Positions 42,068 to 53,460 of a stretch of DNA of 64,000 nucleotides are shown piece after piece. Position 1 is the first letter of the stretch; each line of letters starts with the position of its first letter. This stretch comes from Narthecium ossifragum. Lineage: Eukaryota; Streptophyta; Magnoliopsida; Dioscoreales; Nartheciaceae. The notes below the pieces were generated by a model, which saw only the letters and a program-made list of their open reading frames with translations, was not told the DNA's origin and searched no databases. Both the position numbers and the translations under genes were made by a program. The stretch lies in assembly GCA_963920575.1 (NCBI GenBank), contig OY986964.1, positions 18,231,987 to 18,295,986 of the forward strand, given 5' to 3'.

Positions 42068-43739
42068 AGGAGGGTGAAGGCTGGCTGAGTGGTTGGCAAA
42101 TGGAGGGAGAAAAGGCCGGCAAATTGAAAGAGAGAAGGCTGACAGAAAGGGAGGAGGAGGATCGACCGCGGACACTCAAGCAAAGAGAAGATCTGGCGCA
42201 CCCTCATCCAGGAAGCTCCGTCGCCATTACCGGCGCCCACCTTACTCAAGCCTGAGGACCTCTCCGACGATGCCCTCATCCCCAACCTCGACTGGCAAAT
42301 ATAGGAAGGAAGGATCGGCTGGCGAAATAGCAAAGAAGCAGAGAAAGAAACAAAGGCTGGAAAGAAAGACAAGTCAAAGAACAAGGAGGAGAGAAGGCCG
42401 ACGGGGAGAGAAGAAAGGAAGAGAGGAGGAGCGGCGCCATCGCAGTCGCCCACCTTGCTCAAGCCCGAGGACCACCCTCGCCGTCGCCGTCCGGCCTGAG
42501 GATCTCCGCTCCAAACCCAAAGGCGTCTTCGCCGCTGCTGCCCAACCAGAGAAACCCATCGCCATTCTTCATCCAACCCACAAGCTCGTCGGAGGCTTGA
42601 AGACGAAGATGTTCTGGTGACGCTCCAACGTTGCGCACCACCGGACGACGTAGATCCCGCCAACGCAGCCGGAACCCATCGAGACGCTCGCGTCTCTGGG
42701 TCGACGCTGTAAGAGGCTCGTCGATCCCGCGACTCAAGCTCCACTCTCCTGCTCGCCCTGCGGCCTAGACCTCAAGCAAGGTGCTCCAACCCGCTTCCTC
42801 GACGTTCACTGCGATCGGGCCTACTCTCCCTCATCTCCGGCGGCTTCGAAAGACAAAGCTTCCCATGTTTCCCCTATTCCAACCGACGGAAACCAAAGGA
42901 GCTCATTGCCCAGCCAGAGGAACCCATCACCGTCGTCGTCCTTGATCCAGTCAAGAGTACCGTCGTCGTCATCCTCTGTTCCAGCCAGCAGAAACCAAAG
43001 AACCCATCGCTGTCATCCAGCCGGAGGAACCAAAACAAAGCCGTCTCCGGCCCAAGGAGGGAGTCCCCTCACCTTCCTCAACCCAAAGAAACCCGTCGCC
43101 GTTCTCGAGCCATCCGTGAAGCGTGAAGCATACCTCCAGCGAGATCCACGCCGCGGTTTCTCCTGCCTCCGTCCATCTCAAAGCTTGGACGCCTCTTCAA
43201 CTCGACGGCCGTCCGTAGCCTCAAGCGCGCGGCATCAAGCCTACACCCAACAAGATTCTCCCCCCTTTCCAGCAACCAGCACGATCAACACAAGGACTTG
43301 GTGAACAGCGGAGCTCCATCCCCTCTGCTCGACGCGCGGCCCAGCTTTGACGCGTGAACAACACAAGCTTCGATAGCTAATGAGGGCATGAAAGTGCACT
43401 CTAAATAGCCTTATAACCATCTCAATTGCTAGATTATTATCTTTAATCAACATCTTTATTTCTATTTTTATATCTATATGTTGCTTCACATAGTTGTTTG
43501 GAAAATGCAGGAAAAAGGAGAAAAGAAGCTCAAAAGAGTGCATGGATCAACTTTAAAGATTAATCTGTACCTGCTCATGAAGAATCAGATTTTGTGCCAT
43601 ATATGGTTGGAAAGCTCTTGAAGTCTAGATTCTGGAGAATTTTACGGTTCGTGATTCCGAGTTTCCTAGAGGAAGTTACGGCAATTTTAGTACCGATGGC
43701 GCAGTCTGAATGGCAGCACAGTAAATAAGCTGGAAGTCC

Positions 43740-44163
43740 GAGCGATCCTCCGATCGATCGGACTACGCAAAAACGTGACAGAACCTATTTTTTTTGGCTG
43801 AACGAAGTCCAATCGATCTCTCCATCACTCCAAAGAAGTCCGATCGATCCGACACCAATGGTCCGATCGATCGGACTCGGGAAAAGCCAAAAACAGCTGA
43901 TTTTTACTCAACCGATCGATCCAACACTCATAGTCCGATCGATCGGACTTGGGAATTAAAGGTTGACAGAACGTATGCTTTTTAGAGGAGCAGAGTTCGA
44001 TCGATCCGTCCATCGATCGGACTCAATAATAGCTAGAGAAGATGGATTTTTACGCATCCGATCGATCCAGCGCTTATAGTTCGATCGATCGGGCTCGGGC
44101 GAAGCCAGGAATTGATGTTTTTAATGAGACGGATCGATCCAACACCTAAAGTCCAATCGATCC
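43740..44163. repeat. Palindrome cluster in the C 5' LTR (CCGATCGATCGG type)
   Basis: About ten cores. Four are CCGATCGATCGG, and 43932-43949 is an 18-bp perfect palindrome, AGTCCGATCGATCGGACT. It sits just upstream of the TATA box. The 3' LTR carries it at 49070-49494, with single-base differences such as GGACATGGG for GGACTTGGG. Confidence 0.93.
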
Positions 44164-44214
44164 TACGTTTCCAGTGAATTAAATCAACGATTTTGATTTA
44201 ACCCGAGTTTAGGC

Positions 44215-44224
44215 CTATAAATAG
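44215..44224 (+). promoter_or_regulatory. TATA box of the C 5' LTR
   Basis: CTATAAATAG, about 50 bp after the last palindrome core. The 3' LTR copy is at 49546-49555. Confidence 0.8.
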
Positions 44225-45055
44225 GATACTTAGGGTTATCAAAAAGGACTTTTGGAGGACTTTTTGGCAGCGTTTGGAGGCGAAGAGAAGGGTTCCAGGC
44301 TTGGTTTTCTTTTCTTATTTCTTCTTTATTTCTTCATTAGTTTTGTTGCCCTCATGGTGAACATGAGTGGCTAGTTTCTTCTCTAAGGTACCGATGTAGC
44401 CCTAACTGAATCATTCTATGTTATTGGATTATGATTATTTTATCAGTTTATTTTCCTAAATTTATTCATTATTATAACTGAGATCTTAAATACCTTTATC
44501 TGGCCAATAAAAGTATTATAGATTGTTTTATGTGAGATTAGGCGAGGGTTCATTCCCTAATCTTGCAGGATCTATGAATGAATGAGTTTATGTCGAGGCC
44601 GGGTTCAAGCTAAGAGTATTCTTGGTTCATAATTGTTCTTCAGAGCTTAATGGATTCTTGGTTAACACTTAGTTATGGGTTCATTAGCTAGGGTTAATTG
44701 AGGGTACTTGGTGAAGACCGCGGCCGAACGGATCATCATACCGGAAGAACGAGCCCTTGGAATTAAACTGAAATCTTTATTGATTCAATGCATAGAATGA
44801 GGATGTTATGGTGAAATCGGAACATTAGTATCCATCCATCATATTTCTATCGTTTTCTTATTTCGTTATTAGATCTTCTATTCTCAATACTTCATATCTC
44901 TTATTTTCCCTTTATTATTTTCTTTCTTTTCTGTTCTTTAGCGTTTCACTCTAATAATCTTTACAAATCTCTGTGGGTACGATACTCGTCTTGCTACTAT
45001 ACTGATTGCACCGATTCGTATACTTGCGAGATATAAAACTTATTCATCAAGTTTT

Positions 45056-45073
45056 TGGCGCCGTTGCCGGGGA
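45056..45073 (+). promoter_or_regulatory. C primer-binding site, exact tRNA-Asp complement
   Basis: TGGCGCCGTTGCCGGGGA is an 18-base match to the 3' end of plant tRNA-Asp(GTC), CCA included, as I recall that tRNA. It lies six bases after the LTR end. Confidence 0.88.
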
Positions 45074-45098
45074 TTTGATTAGAGTTTATTTGTAGTGA

Positions 45099-47516
45099 AT
45101 GCAAGGTCGCCGATCACGGAAAGAAAAGTTGTTGCCCTTGAACAATACAGTAGATCAAATTGGTTGGAAGAAAAGATCTAACAAAGACAGCCTGTCCACA
45201 TCAGATCTAGGAGTTCAAGAGGAGGAACAAGAGGAGATGGCGCTCAATAATAATTTATGTCCTTTGGTGGAGTACGCGAGGCCAACTATTTCTACCTCAC
45301 CTTCGTGCATTGCGTTACCTGCAGAGGCTAGGAATTATGAGCTTAAAAATCTACATTTTTCTATGCTTCCTGAATTTCATGGTTTACCTTCTGAGGATGC
45401 ATTAACTTTTGTGAAAGATTATTATGCTACTATTCAGACTTTTCCTCTATGTGGCATTACTGAAGATCAATTGAGGATGCGATGTTTTCCTTACACCCTG
45501 AAGGATAAAGCTAAGAGATGGTTGATGTCGTTGCCTCCTGGATCACTCACTACTTGGGATGCAATTTATAACAAGTTTGTTAGTAAATTTTATTCTCATG
45601 CCATGACTACTAACTTGAGAAGGCAAATTCCAAATTTGCAGCAATCTGATGGAGAACCATTCCATGAAGCATGGGATAGATTTAAAATGCTTTTGATGCA
45701 ATGTCCACATCATAATTATTCTTTAGAAAATCAGATGCAATATTTCTATGATGGATTAAATCTTTCTTGTCAGACTATGGCAGATAATGCTGCAGGTGGA
45801 GCGATGTTCAAAAGGACACCACCGGAGGCATATGAAATCTATGAGATGCTAGGATCAAACTCGCAGCAGAGGGACACGAGGAATAAGGCGAGAGGCATCT
45901 ATGAGCTGAACCAGAATGATGACATGGCAAGGCAAATCGCAGCCCTCAACAAGAAGATGGACGCGATGATGTCCACACAAGCAAAACCGGTTGAGGTTTG
46001 TTCAATTTGCAATATTATTGGTCACAGGTTTGATTCATGTCCTTCTGGTAGTGAATTTCCTGAATATGTGCAAGAACAAGCTAATTTGATGAATGCTTAT
46101 AACCCGAGACCTAGATTTGACCCTTATGCAAATACTTACAATCCTGGTTGGAGAGAACATCCGAATTTTTCATGGAAAAATAATGCTAATCCTAGTATGC
46201 CTTCTGCTAATCAGTCTAACTCACCTGTTAAGTCGTCTTTGGAAGCGACTATGTTAGCTTTTATGCAGAAAATAGACTCAAGGATGGAACAACAAGATTC
46301 AACCATTGCTCGACAAGGTGCAGCCATTGCTCAGCATGATGCGGTACTAAAGAACGTTGCAGCATCCATTGAGAAGTTGGAAGTTCAAGTAGGACAGCTT
46401 GCAGATGCTGTACGAGCCCATGTTCCAGGCAGATTTCCAAGCCAACCAGAGCAAGCCAACGCAGTTACTAGTCTTCGTTCAGGTAAGATTATTGATAATA
46501 AAATTAATGCTGAAGTTATTGATGAGTTAAATGATGATGCAAGTGAGGAAGTTGAAAAGGAGGAACGCTCGAAAAGGCCACCATCGGCCACATCTGCTTT
46601 TGATCATGAAAAGAGAGCAAATTCAGTTCCGGAGGTTCATCACAACTCTCCTCCACCATATGTGCCGCCAATTCCGTTTCCAGGCCGCCTGAAGAAAGCC
46701 CAAATGGATAAGTCATATTCTGAAATTTATGATATTCTATCTAAGGTTAATGTGAACTTACCATTGCTTGATGTGATTAGGAAAATACCAGCCTTTCCAA
46801 AGTTCTTCAAGGAACTACGTACTTCTAAACGTAAGTATGAACCTCATGAAAAGGTGATGGTTTCAGAGACGGCAAGCGCGGTTCTACAAAGGAAGCTTCC
46901 ACCTAAGCTTAAGGATCCAGGGAGTTTTAATATTAATATTACTGTTGGGGATACAAAAATAGGGGAGGCAATGCTTGACTTAGGAGCTAGTGTTAATTTG
47001 ATGCCTTACTCTGTTTTCCTTCAGCTAGGTGTTGGTAAATTAAAACCTACTACGATGTCTCTACAACTTGCAGATCGTTCAATTAAATATCCATTAGGCA
47101 TTGTAGAAGACATCTTAGTACAAGTTGATAAGTTAATTATCCCTGCTGATTTTGTGATATTGGATATGGATGATGCACCATTGAATGATAGAAAATTGCC
47201 TATTTTGTTGGGACGCCCATTTATTGCTACAGCTGATACTAAGATTAATGTGAAGGATGGTAAGCTCAGCATGACAGTTTTAGGTGAAACTATTGAATTT
47301 AAAGTGTTTGAGTCTATGTCATATCCTTCAAGCTCTTTTGATTGCTTCTCAATAAATGCTGTAGATTCATTGGTGTTCTCTAATTTCAGGCAGGAGCAAG
47401 TGAAGACTACATTGAAAGCGGATTTGAAGATGGTGCAGAATGACTTGCATAGCTATAAGAGAGCACAGGAGGTTGTCGCACCGCTTGAAGCATTACAACC
47501 ATACGAACCTGGCTGA
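45099..47516 (+). CDS. gag-pro: Gag-protease polyprotein of C, 805 aa, intact
   Basis: It starts MQGRRSRKEKLL, 26 bases after the primer site, and runs to a stop after ALQPYEPG. The Athila-type capsid region spans about 75-260 (LKNLHFSMLPEFHGL, DKAKRWLMSLPPG, TTWDAIYNKFVSKF, EAWDRFKMLLMQCPHH). The zinc knuckle is C301/C304/H309/C314. A Gln/Ala-rich coiled-coil-like link (about 380-450) follows. The aspartic protease has D627 in LDLGAS and ILLGRP near 702-707. There is no pol after it. Gag would form particles around the RNA and protease would mature them; reverse transcription and integration would come from elsewhere. No frameshift or stop, unlike D. Confidence 0.95.
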   Translation: MQGRRSRKEKLLPLNNTVDQIGWKKRSNKDSLSTSDLGVQEEEQEEMALNNNLCPLVEYARPTISTSPSCIALPAEARNYELKNLHFSMLPEFHGLPSEDALTFVKDYYATIQTFPLCGITEDQLRMRCFPYTLKDKAKRWLMSLPPGSLTTWDAIYNKFVSKFYSHAMTTNLRRQIPNLQQSDGEPFHEAWDRFKMLLMQCPHHNYSLENQMQYFYDGLNLSCQTMADNAAGGAMFKRTPPEAYEIYEMLGSNSQQRDTRNKARGIYELNQNDDMARQIAALNKKMDAMMSTQAKPVEVCSICNIIGHRFDSCPSGSEFPEYVQEQANLMNAYNPRPRFDPYANTYNPGWREHPNFSWKNNANPSMPSANQSNSPVKSSLEATMLAFMQKIDSRMEQQDSTIARQGAAIAQHDAVLKNVAASIEKLEVQVGQLADAVRAHVPGRFPSQPEQANAVTSLRSGKIIDNKINAEVIDELNDDASEEVEKEERSKRPPSATSAFDHEKRANSVPEVHHNSPPPYVPPIPFPGRLKKAQMDKSYSEIYDILSKVNVNLPLLDVIRKIPAFPKFFKELRTSKRKYEPHEKVMVSETASAVLQRKLPPKLKDPGSFNINITVGDTKIGEAMLDLGASVNLMPYSVFLQLGVGKLKPTTMSLQLADRSIKYPLGIVEDILVQVDKLIIPADFVILDMDDAPLNDRKLPILLGRPFIATADTKINVKDGKLSMTVLGETIEFKVFESMSYPSSSFDCFSINAVDSLVFSNFRQEQVKTTLKADLKMVQNDLHSYKRAQEVVAPLEALQPYEPG

Positions 47517-48708
47517 ACGTTAAGGCTTTGCAGTACGTCTTGCCTAGACGTTAAATAAAGCGCTGGGTGGGAGGCAACCCACCAAGGTAACCTGTTTTTA
47601 AGTTTAAGTTTTAGTTTTCAGTCTTATGTTTCTCTTTTGTTTTTCTTTTAGGTTTTCAGCCACCCGGAGGATCCTTGAGGAGATGTTTGCTATTCTATCA
47701 GGTGGCCTCGTTCTTATTTACAGTATCTTGTCTCTTCCTTCTCTGGAAATTTTTGGATTGCCACCTCCTACATATTTTATTGGATAAATGCACACATTGA
47801 GGACAATGTTGATTTCAGGTTGGGGGGTGTAGACATTCATGACTTTATTCATGCTACCTTGTAGGTTTAATAGTGTTAAATTGTACATGAGCTGAAATGT
47901 TTATGCTTATTTTACATGCTGCTTTCATATGGATTGGCCGATACATTGATTGCATGCGTGATAACCTGAAAGTATAACATCATATGATCCACACACGAAC
48001 ACTTTATGTGCAGCGGTAATTATACTCACTAGAGGAATGAGCATGCTATTGTTAATCTAGACCATGATTTCAGCATTAGCTAGTGTTGAGTATTGCATGT
48101 AGAAAAAAAAAAGAGAAAAAGTTCTGGAGCTTGATTAAGCTGTGCCTAAACGACTGTTAAGTGATCTACTGAGTAACCGGGTGTTCTTGCCTCAGGAAGC
48201 GGGGAGCTCGCGTAAAAAGGTAGAACCACTTATAGCTATAAAAAAAAAACTAATAAGTATTTTGCTAAGTAACCGGGTCTCTGCGTCTCAAGAAGCGGAG
48301 AGTGCTCGCGTAAAAAGGCAAAATGTCTGATAGTTGAAAAGAAAAAAAAAAGAAAGAAAGAGTATGCTGTACTTAAAGTGCGAGGGTTGGATGATTGGTC
48401 ATGAAGATAGTAGTGTGCTTGGACTAATGGTGGATAGAAGTTGCTTCTGCACGTAACATTTATTTGTCACGTCACATGTGTTCTTCTGGATGGTGATTAG
48501 CATGTTTGATGTGTAGAAGTTGATTTCATGTGTTGGTAGTATGTGTATGAGTATAAGAAGTTTTCGTACTCTGTACTGTATGAAACACTATTGACTTGAT
48601 AAGGTAGAACTTTTATCATGCTTGTCTACATCCTTGAACCGTGGTGTGCTTAATATATTTTATGCGCTTAAAATTGCTAGAGACTAGCAATAAGCTGGTT
48701 GGGGGGTG
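47517..48708 (+). other. C long 3' UTR with duplicated module and polypurine tract
   Basis: Non-coding, 1.19 kb. Two modules (48171-48229 and 48265-48325) share AGTAACCGGGT, GCCTCAGGAAGCGG-like and CTCGCGTAAAAAGG; each is bordered by poly-A runs (48100-48120, 48240-48250, 48340-48355). The end AGCTGGTTGGGGGGTG is the polypurine tract next to the 3' LTR. Confidence 0.85.
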
Positions 48709-50380
48709 TGATGAGGGCATGAAAGTGCACTCTAAATAACCTTATAACCATCTCAATTGCTAGATTATTATCTTTAATCAACATCTTTATTCCTATTTTT
48801 ATATCTATATGTTGCTTCACATAGTTGTTTGGAAAATGCAGGAAAAAGGAGAAAAGAAGCTGAAAAGAGTGCATGGATCAACTTTAAAGATTAATTTGTA
48901 CCTACTCATGAAGAATCAGATTTTGTACCATATATGGTTGGAAAGCTCTTGAAGTCTAGATTCTGGAGAATTTTACGGTTCGTGATTCCGAGTTTCCTAG
49001 AGGAAGTTACGGCAATTTTAGTACCGATGGCGCAGTCTGAATGGCAGCACAGTAAATAAGCTGGAAACCCGAGCGATCCTCCGATCGATCGGACTACGCA
49101 AAAACGTGACAGAACCTATTTTTTTTGGCTGAACGAAGTCCGATCGATCTCTCCATCACTCCAAAGAAGTCCGATCGATCCGACACCAATGGTCCGATCG
49201 ATCGGACTCGGGAAAAGCCAAAAACAGCTGATTTTTACTCAACCGATCGATCCAACACTCATAGTCCGATCGATCGGACATGGGAATTAAAGGTTGACAG
49301 AACGTATGCTTTTTAGAGGAGCAGAGTTCGATCGATTCGTCCATCGATCGGACTCAATAATAGCTAGAGAAGATGGATTTTTACGCATCCGATCGATCCA
49401 GCGCTTATAGTTCGATCGATCGGGATCGGGCGAAGCCAGGAATTGATGTTTTTAATGAGACGGATCAATCCAACACCTAAAGTCCGATCGATCCTACGTT
49501 TCCAGTGAATTAAATCAACGGTTTTGATTTAACCCGAGTTTTGGCCTATAAATAGGATACTTAGGGTTATCAAAAAGGACTTTTGGAGGACTTTTTGGCA
49601 GCGTTTGGAGGCGAAGAGAAGGGTTCCAGGCTTGGTTTTCTTTTCTTATTTCTTCTTTATTTCTTCATTAGTTTTGTTGCCCTCATGGTGAACATGAGTG
49701 GCTAGTTTCTTCTCTAAGGTACCGATGTAGCCCTAACTGAATCATTCTATGTTATTGGATCATGATTATTTTATCAGTTTATTTTCCTTGATTTATTCAT
49801 TATTATAACTGAGATCTTAAATACATTTATCTAGCCAATAAAAGTATTATAGATTGTTTTATGTGAGATTGGGCGAGGGTTCATTCCCTAATCTTGCAGG
49901 ATCTATGAATGAATGAGTTTATGTCGAGGCCGGGTTCAAGCTAAGAGTATTCTTGGTTCATAATTGCTCTTCAGAGCTTAATGAATTCTTGGTTAACACT
50001 TAGTTATGGGTTCATTAGCTAGGGTTAATTGAGGATACTTGGTGAAGACCGCGGCTGAACGGATCATCATACCGGAAGAACGAGCCCTTGGAATTAAACT
50101 GAAATCTTTATTGATTCAATGCATAGAATGAGGATGTTATGGTGAAATCGGAACCTTAGTATCCATCCATCATATTTCTATCGTTTTCTTATTTCGTTAT
50201 TAGATCTTCTATTCTCAATACTTCATATCTCTTATTTTCCCTTTCTTATTTTCTTTCTTTTCTGTTCTTTAGCGTTTCACTCTAATAATCTTTACAAATC
50301 TCTGTGGGTACGATACTCGTCTTGCTACTATACTGATTGCACCGATTCGTATACTTGCGAGATATAAAATTTATTCATCA
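48709..50380 (+). repeat. 3' LTR of C (1672 bp)
   Basis: Starts TGATGAGGGC, ends TTATTCATCA. Palindrome cluster 49070-49494, TATA box 49546-49555. The next ten bases (AGTTTTTGGC, 50381-50390) equal the first ten bases after the 5' LTR, not a TSD. Confidence 0.93.
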
Positions 50381-50390
50381 AGTTTTTGGC

Positions 50391-52700
50391 ACAGAAATCG
50401 CGTCGCCATGCGTCGCGCTTAAATAACCAAACCGAAAGGGTATTTTGGTCATTTAACCCCAAGGGGCATTTTAGTCATTTTACACCTTCAGGGGTGTGAA
50501 AATCCGGAACATAGATATTTCATCTGCGCCAGAGACATTTCGATCCAAAATATATGGCCGATAAAAAGGATATTTTGGTAATTTACACCCGGCTTGTCCG
50601 GGGATATTTCAATAAATTTTCCAAAGTATTATATGAAATATCGAAATTAGAATTTAAATAAGACATTTCAAATATCCGACTAATTCGACAATTATTCAGA
50701 TAATTCAAATCTGAACATTTGAATTTCAAATTCGAATTTCAAAACAAAATGTCTACCCATATAAAATCAGCCAAATCAAATATATACCATACCATATGAG
50801 AAATCAGCATATTCAATTATGGTGGGATTGCATTCCCATACCATATAAAAAAAAATCAGCATCTCTAAATATGGTGGGATTATATGAGCTAGCCTTATAT
50901 AAAAGGATTAGCATCAATTAGTATCCCTTAATCAGGATTCTCCATCCCATATTAAGAGATCACCTCTCGTGCCTATAAAAGGAGGAGGGTGAAGGCTGGC
51001 TGAGTGGTTGGCAAATGGAGGGAGAAAAGGCCAGCAAATTGAAAGAGATAAGGCTGACAGAAAGGGAGGAGGAGGATCGACCGCGGACGCTCAAGCAAAG
51101 AGAAGATCTGGCGCACCCTCATCCAGGAAGCTCCGTCGCCATCACCGGCGCCCACCTTGCTCAAGCCTGAGGACCTCTCCGACGAGGCCCTCATCCCCAA
51201 CCTCGGCTGGCAAATAAAGGAAGGAAGGATCGGCTGGGGAAATAGCAAAGAAGCAGAGAAAGAAACAAAGGCCGGAAAGAAAGACAAGTCAAAGAACAAG
51301 GAGGAGAGAAGGCCGACGGGGAGAGAAGAAAGGAAGAGAGGAGGAGCGGCGCCATCGCAGTCGCCCACCTTGCTCAAGCCCGAGGACCACCCTCGCCGTC
51401 GCCGTCCGGCCTGAGGATCTCCGCTCCAAACCCAAAGGCGTCTTCGCCGCCGCTGCCCAACCAGAGAAACCCATCGCCATTCTTCATCCAACCCACAAGC
51501 TCGTTGGAGGCTTGAAGACGAAGAGGTTCTGGTGACGTTCCAACGTTACGCACCACCGGACGACGTAGATCCCGCCAACGCAGCCGGAACCCATCGAGAC
51601 GCTCGCGTCTCTGGGTCGACGCTGTAAGAGGCTCGTTGATCCCGCGACTCAAGCTCCACTCTCCTGCTCGCCCCGTGGCCTAGACCTCAAGCAAGGTGCT
51701 CTAACCCGCTTCCTCGATGTTCACGGAGATCGGCCCTACTCTCCCTCGTCTCCGACAGCTTCAAAAGACAAAGCTTCCTCTGTTTCCCCTGTTCCAGCTG
51801 ACAGAAACCAAAGGAGCTCATTGCCCAACCAGAGGAACCCATCACCGTCGTCGTCCTTGATCCAGTCAAGAGTACCGTCGTCGTCATCCTCTGTTCCAGC
51901 CAGTAGAAACCAAAGACCCCATCGCTGTCATCCAGCCGGAGGAACCCAAACAAAGCCGTCGCCGGCCCAAGGAGGGAGTCCCATCACCTTCCTCAACCCA
52001 AAGAAACCTGTCGCCGTTCTCGAGCCATCCGTGAAGCGTGAAGCATACCTCCAGCGAGGTCCACGCCGCGGTTTCTCCTGCCTCCGTCCATCTCAAAGCT
52101 TGGACGCCTCTTCAACTCGATGGCCGTCCGCAGCCTCAAGCGCGCGGCATCAAGCCTACACCCAACAAGATTCTCCCCCCTTTCCAGTAACCAGCACGAT
52201 CAACACAAGGACTTGGTGAACAGCGGAGCTCCATCCCCTCTGCTCGACGTGCGGCCTAGCTTTGACGCGTGAACAACACAAGCTTCGATAGTCCAGCTTC
52301 GACGCGTGAACAACACAAGCTTCAACGGCCCGGCCTTCGACGCTCGGACGACGCTTTCCCTCTTCCAGCTGGTACATCTTCACGACAACAATTGGACCTT
52401 GGACGGCTCTTCCCAAACTCCGGCGGACTTGAAGTCTCGGCGACAAAGATATCCTGCATGGCAGTGAACGTGGTGGTCCAAGACCTCACGTCATTCCATT
52501 TTCCTTTTATTATTATTATAGGAAAATATTTATTTTTATTGGATCTAGAATCGGGGGTGTTCCCTACGGGGATGTAAATGATGGATCTGCCGACTTGGCG
52601 ATCGGCAAATCCAATTTCCTGAAATGAAATTAAAATATGATTTGCTCGGAAATAAAATAGAGACCTCGTCCCAACGAGATCGACGTTTTATCCACGAACA
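50391..52700 (+). repeat. LTR X, copy 2, without an insertion
   Basis: It begins at the equivalent of 41477 in copy 1 and runs through the site where C interrupts copy 1 (CTTCGATAG, then TCCAGCTTCG, near 52280). It continues to a probable LTR end CACGAACA at 52700. TATA box 50973-50982. ORFs here (for example minus 50973-51491) are leader artefacts. The next bases (ATGAG) belong to A3 reverse transcriptase. Confidence 0.82.
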
Positions 52701-53460
52701 ATGAGATCCATGAACGCTGCTGGTGCGTTCGTCAGCCCAAACGGCATCACCACGAACTCGTATAGGTCGTACCGAGTCCGAAACGCCGTCTTCGGGATGT
52801 CGCAATCCAAAACTCTCAACTGGTGGTAGCCGGTGCGGAAGTCGATCTTTGAGAACACTGAAGATCCTCGCAGCTGGTCCAACAAGTCGTCGATCCTCGG
52901 TATTGGATACCGGTTCTTCACGGTCACCCTGTTGAGTCGCCTGTAGTCTATGCAAGGTTGAAGGGTACCATCCTTCTTCTTTGCGAACAACACTGGCGCC
53001 CCCCAGGGAGACATGCTAGGACTGATGAAACCTCTGCTGGTAAGCTCGTCTAGCCGAGTCCTCAACTCACTCTGCTCTGCTGGACTCCCTCTGACCCAAA
53101 CAGGGACAGGCTGGCCAGCAAGGCTGAAAGCTCGCTGCCACGCCTTCCCACACCACAAGCAAAGGAATCGGCTGAAAACCGATCCCCCAACAACACAAAC
53201 TGTGTCCCATCGGGTGTCCAAGCGACCACCCTCCGGCGACCACAGTCGATGATAGCTCGGTATGCTGCTAACCAGTCCATACCGAGTATAACGTTGAAGC
53301 CTGTCATGTCTAGCACCCGCAGGTCTAGACAGACACGGAGGCCTCCAACCTCCAAAGAACAAGATCGGTAGACCCGGTCTACCCTGACTGTGCCGCCGAT
53401 CGGTGAGTCTACAAACTGTGCCACCTCTAGCCAACTCGTCTCTAACCCTCTGAGCACGGA
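52701..53460 (-). pseudogene. pol: A3 protease end and reverse transcriptase fragment
   Basis: The minus strand has [16 protein letters not shown] and [14 protein letters not shown] (protease end), then, after a shift, [61 protein letters not shown] and [13 protein letters not shown]. It stops there at the X LTR, before the catalytic YxDD. The protease active-site DSGATHSF segment expected upstream is absent: the frame goes from [10 protein letters not shown] directly to [12 protein letters not shown], an in-frame internal deletion. Confidence 0.88.

Larger units (their letters stand above)
41001..43377 (+). repeat. LTR X, copy 1, interrupted by C
   Basis: It starts TGTTGACATCG. The U3 part (41160-41710) carries a repeated GGNTATTTTGGTNATTT series and the TATA box CTATAAAAGG is at 42058-42067. 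The transcribed part (42080-43370) is G/C-rich with near-identical internal paragraphs. Open frames up to 228 aa here lie in the leader and show no known domain. C begins at 43378. Confidence 0.85.
43378..45049 (+). repeat. 5' LTR of C (1672 bp)
   Basis: It starts TAATGAGGGC (the 3' LTR has TGATGAGGGC) and ends TTATTCATCA. The palindrome cluster is 43740-44163 and the TATA box CTATAAATAG is at 44215-44224. Confidence 0.93.
43378..50380 (+). mobile_element. Element C: non-autonomous Athila-like element with intact gag-protease
   Basis: The 5' LTR is 43378-45049 and the 3' LTR 48709-50380, both 1672 bp and nearly identical. The primer site is 45056-45073, the ORF 45099-47516, and the long 3' UTR 47517-48708. 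It has no reverse transcriptase, RNase H or integrase, so it would need those supplied by a related element. Left flank ATAGC (43373-43377) does not match the right flank AGTTT (50381-50385), so one side was rearranged. Confidence 0.93.

Noticed and set aside
42058..42744. 228-aa minus-strand ORF and plus-strand ORFs in LTR X (also 50973-51491, 51821-52219, 42906-43304)
   Set aside because: They lie in G/C- and A/G-rich LTR leader sequence, are open on both strands, and show no domain.
43740..44163. Regularly spaced palindromes as a CRISPR array
   Set aside because: Repeat units are only 8-18 bp, spacing is irregular, spacers are alike in both LTRs, and the setting is a plant LTR.
43373..50385. 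Target-site duplication for C
   Set aside because: Left ATAGC and right AGTTT differ, and the right flank is C's own interior start, so no TSD can be claimed.
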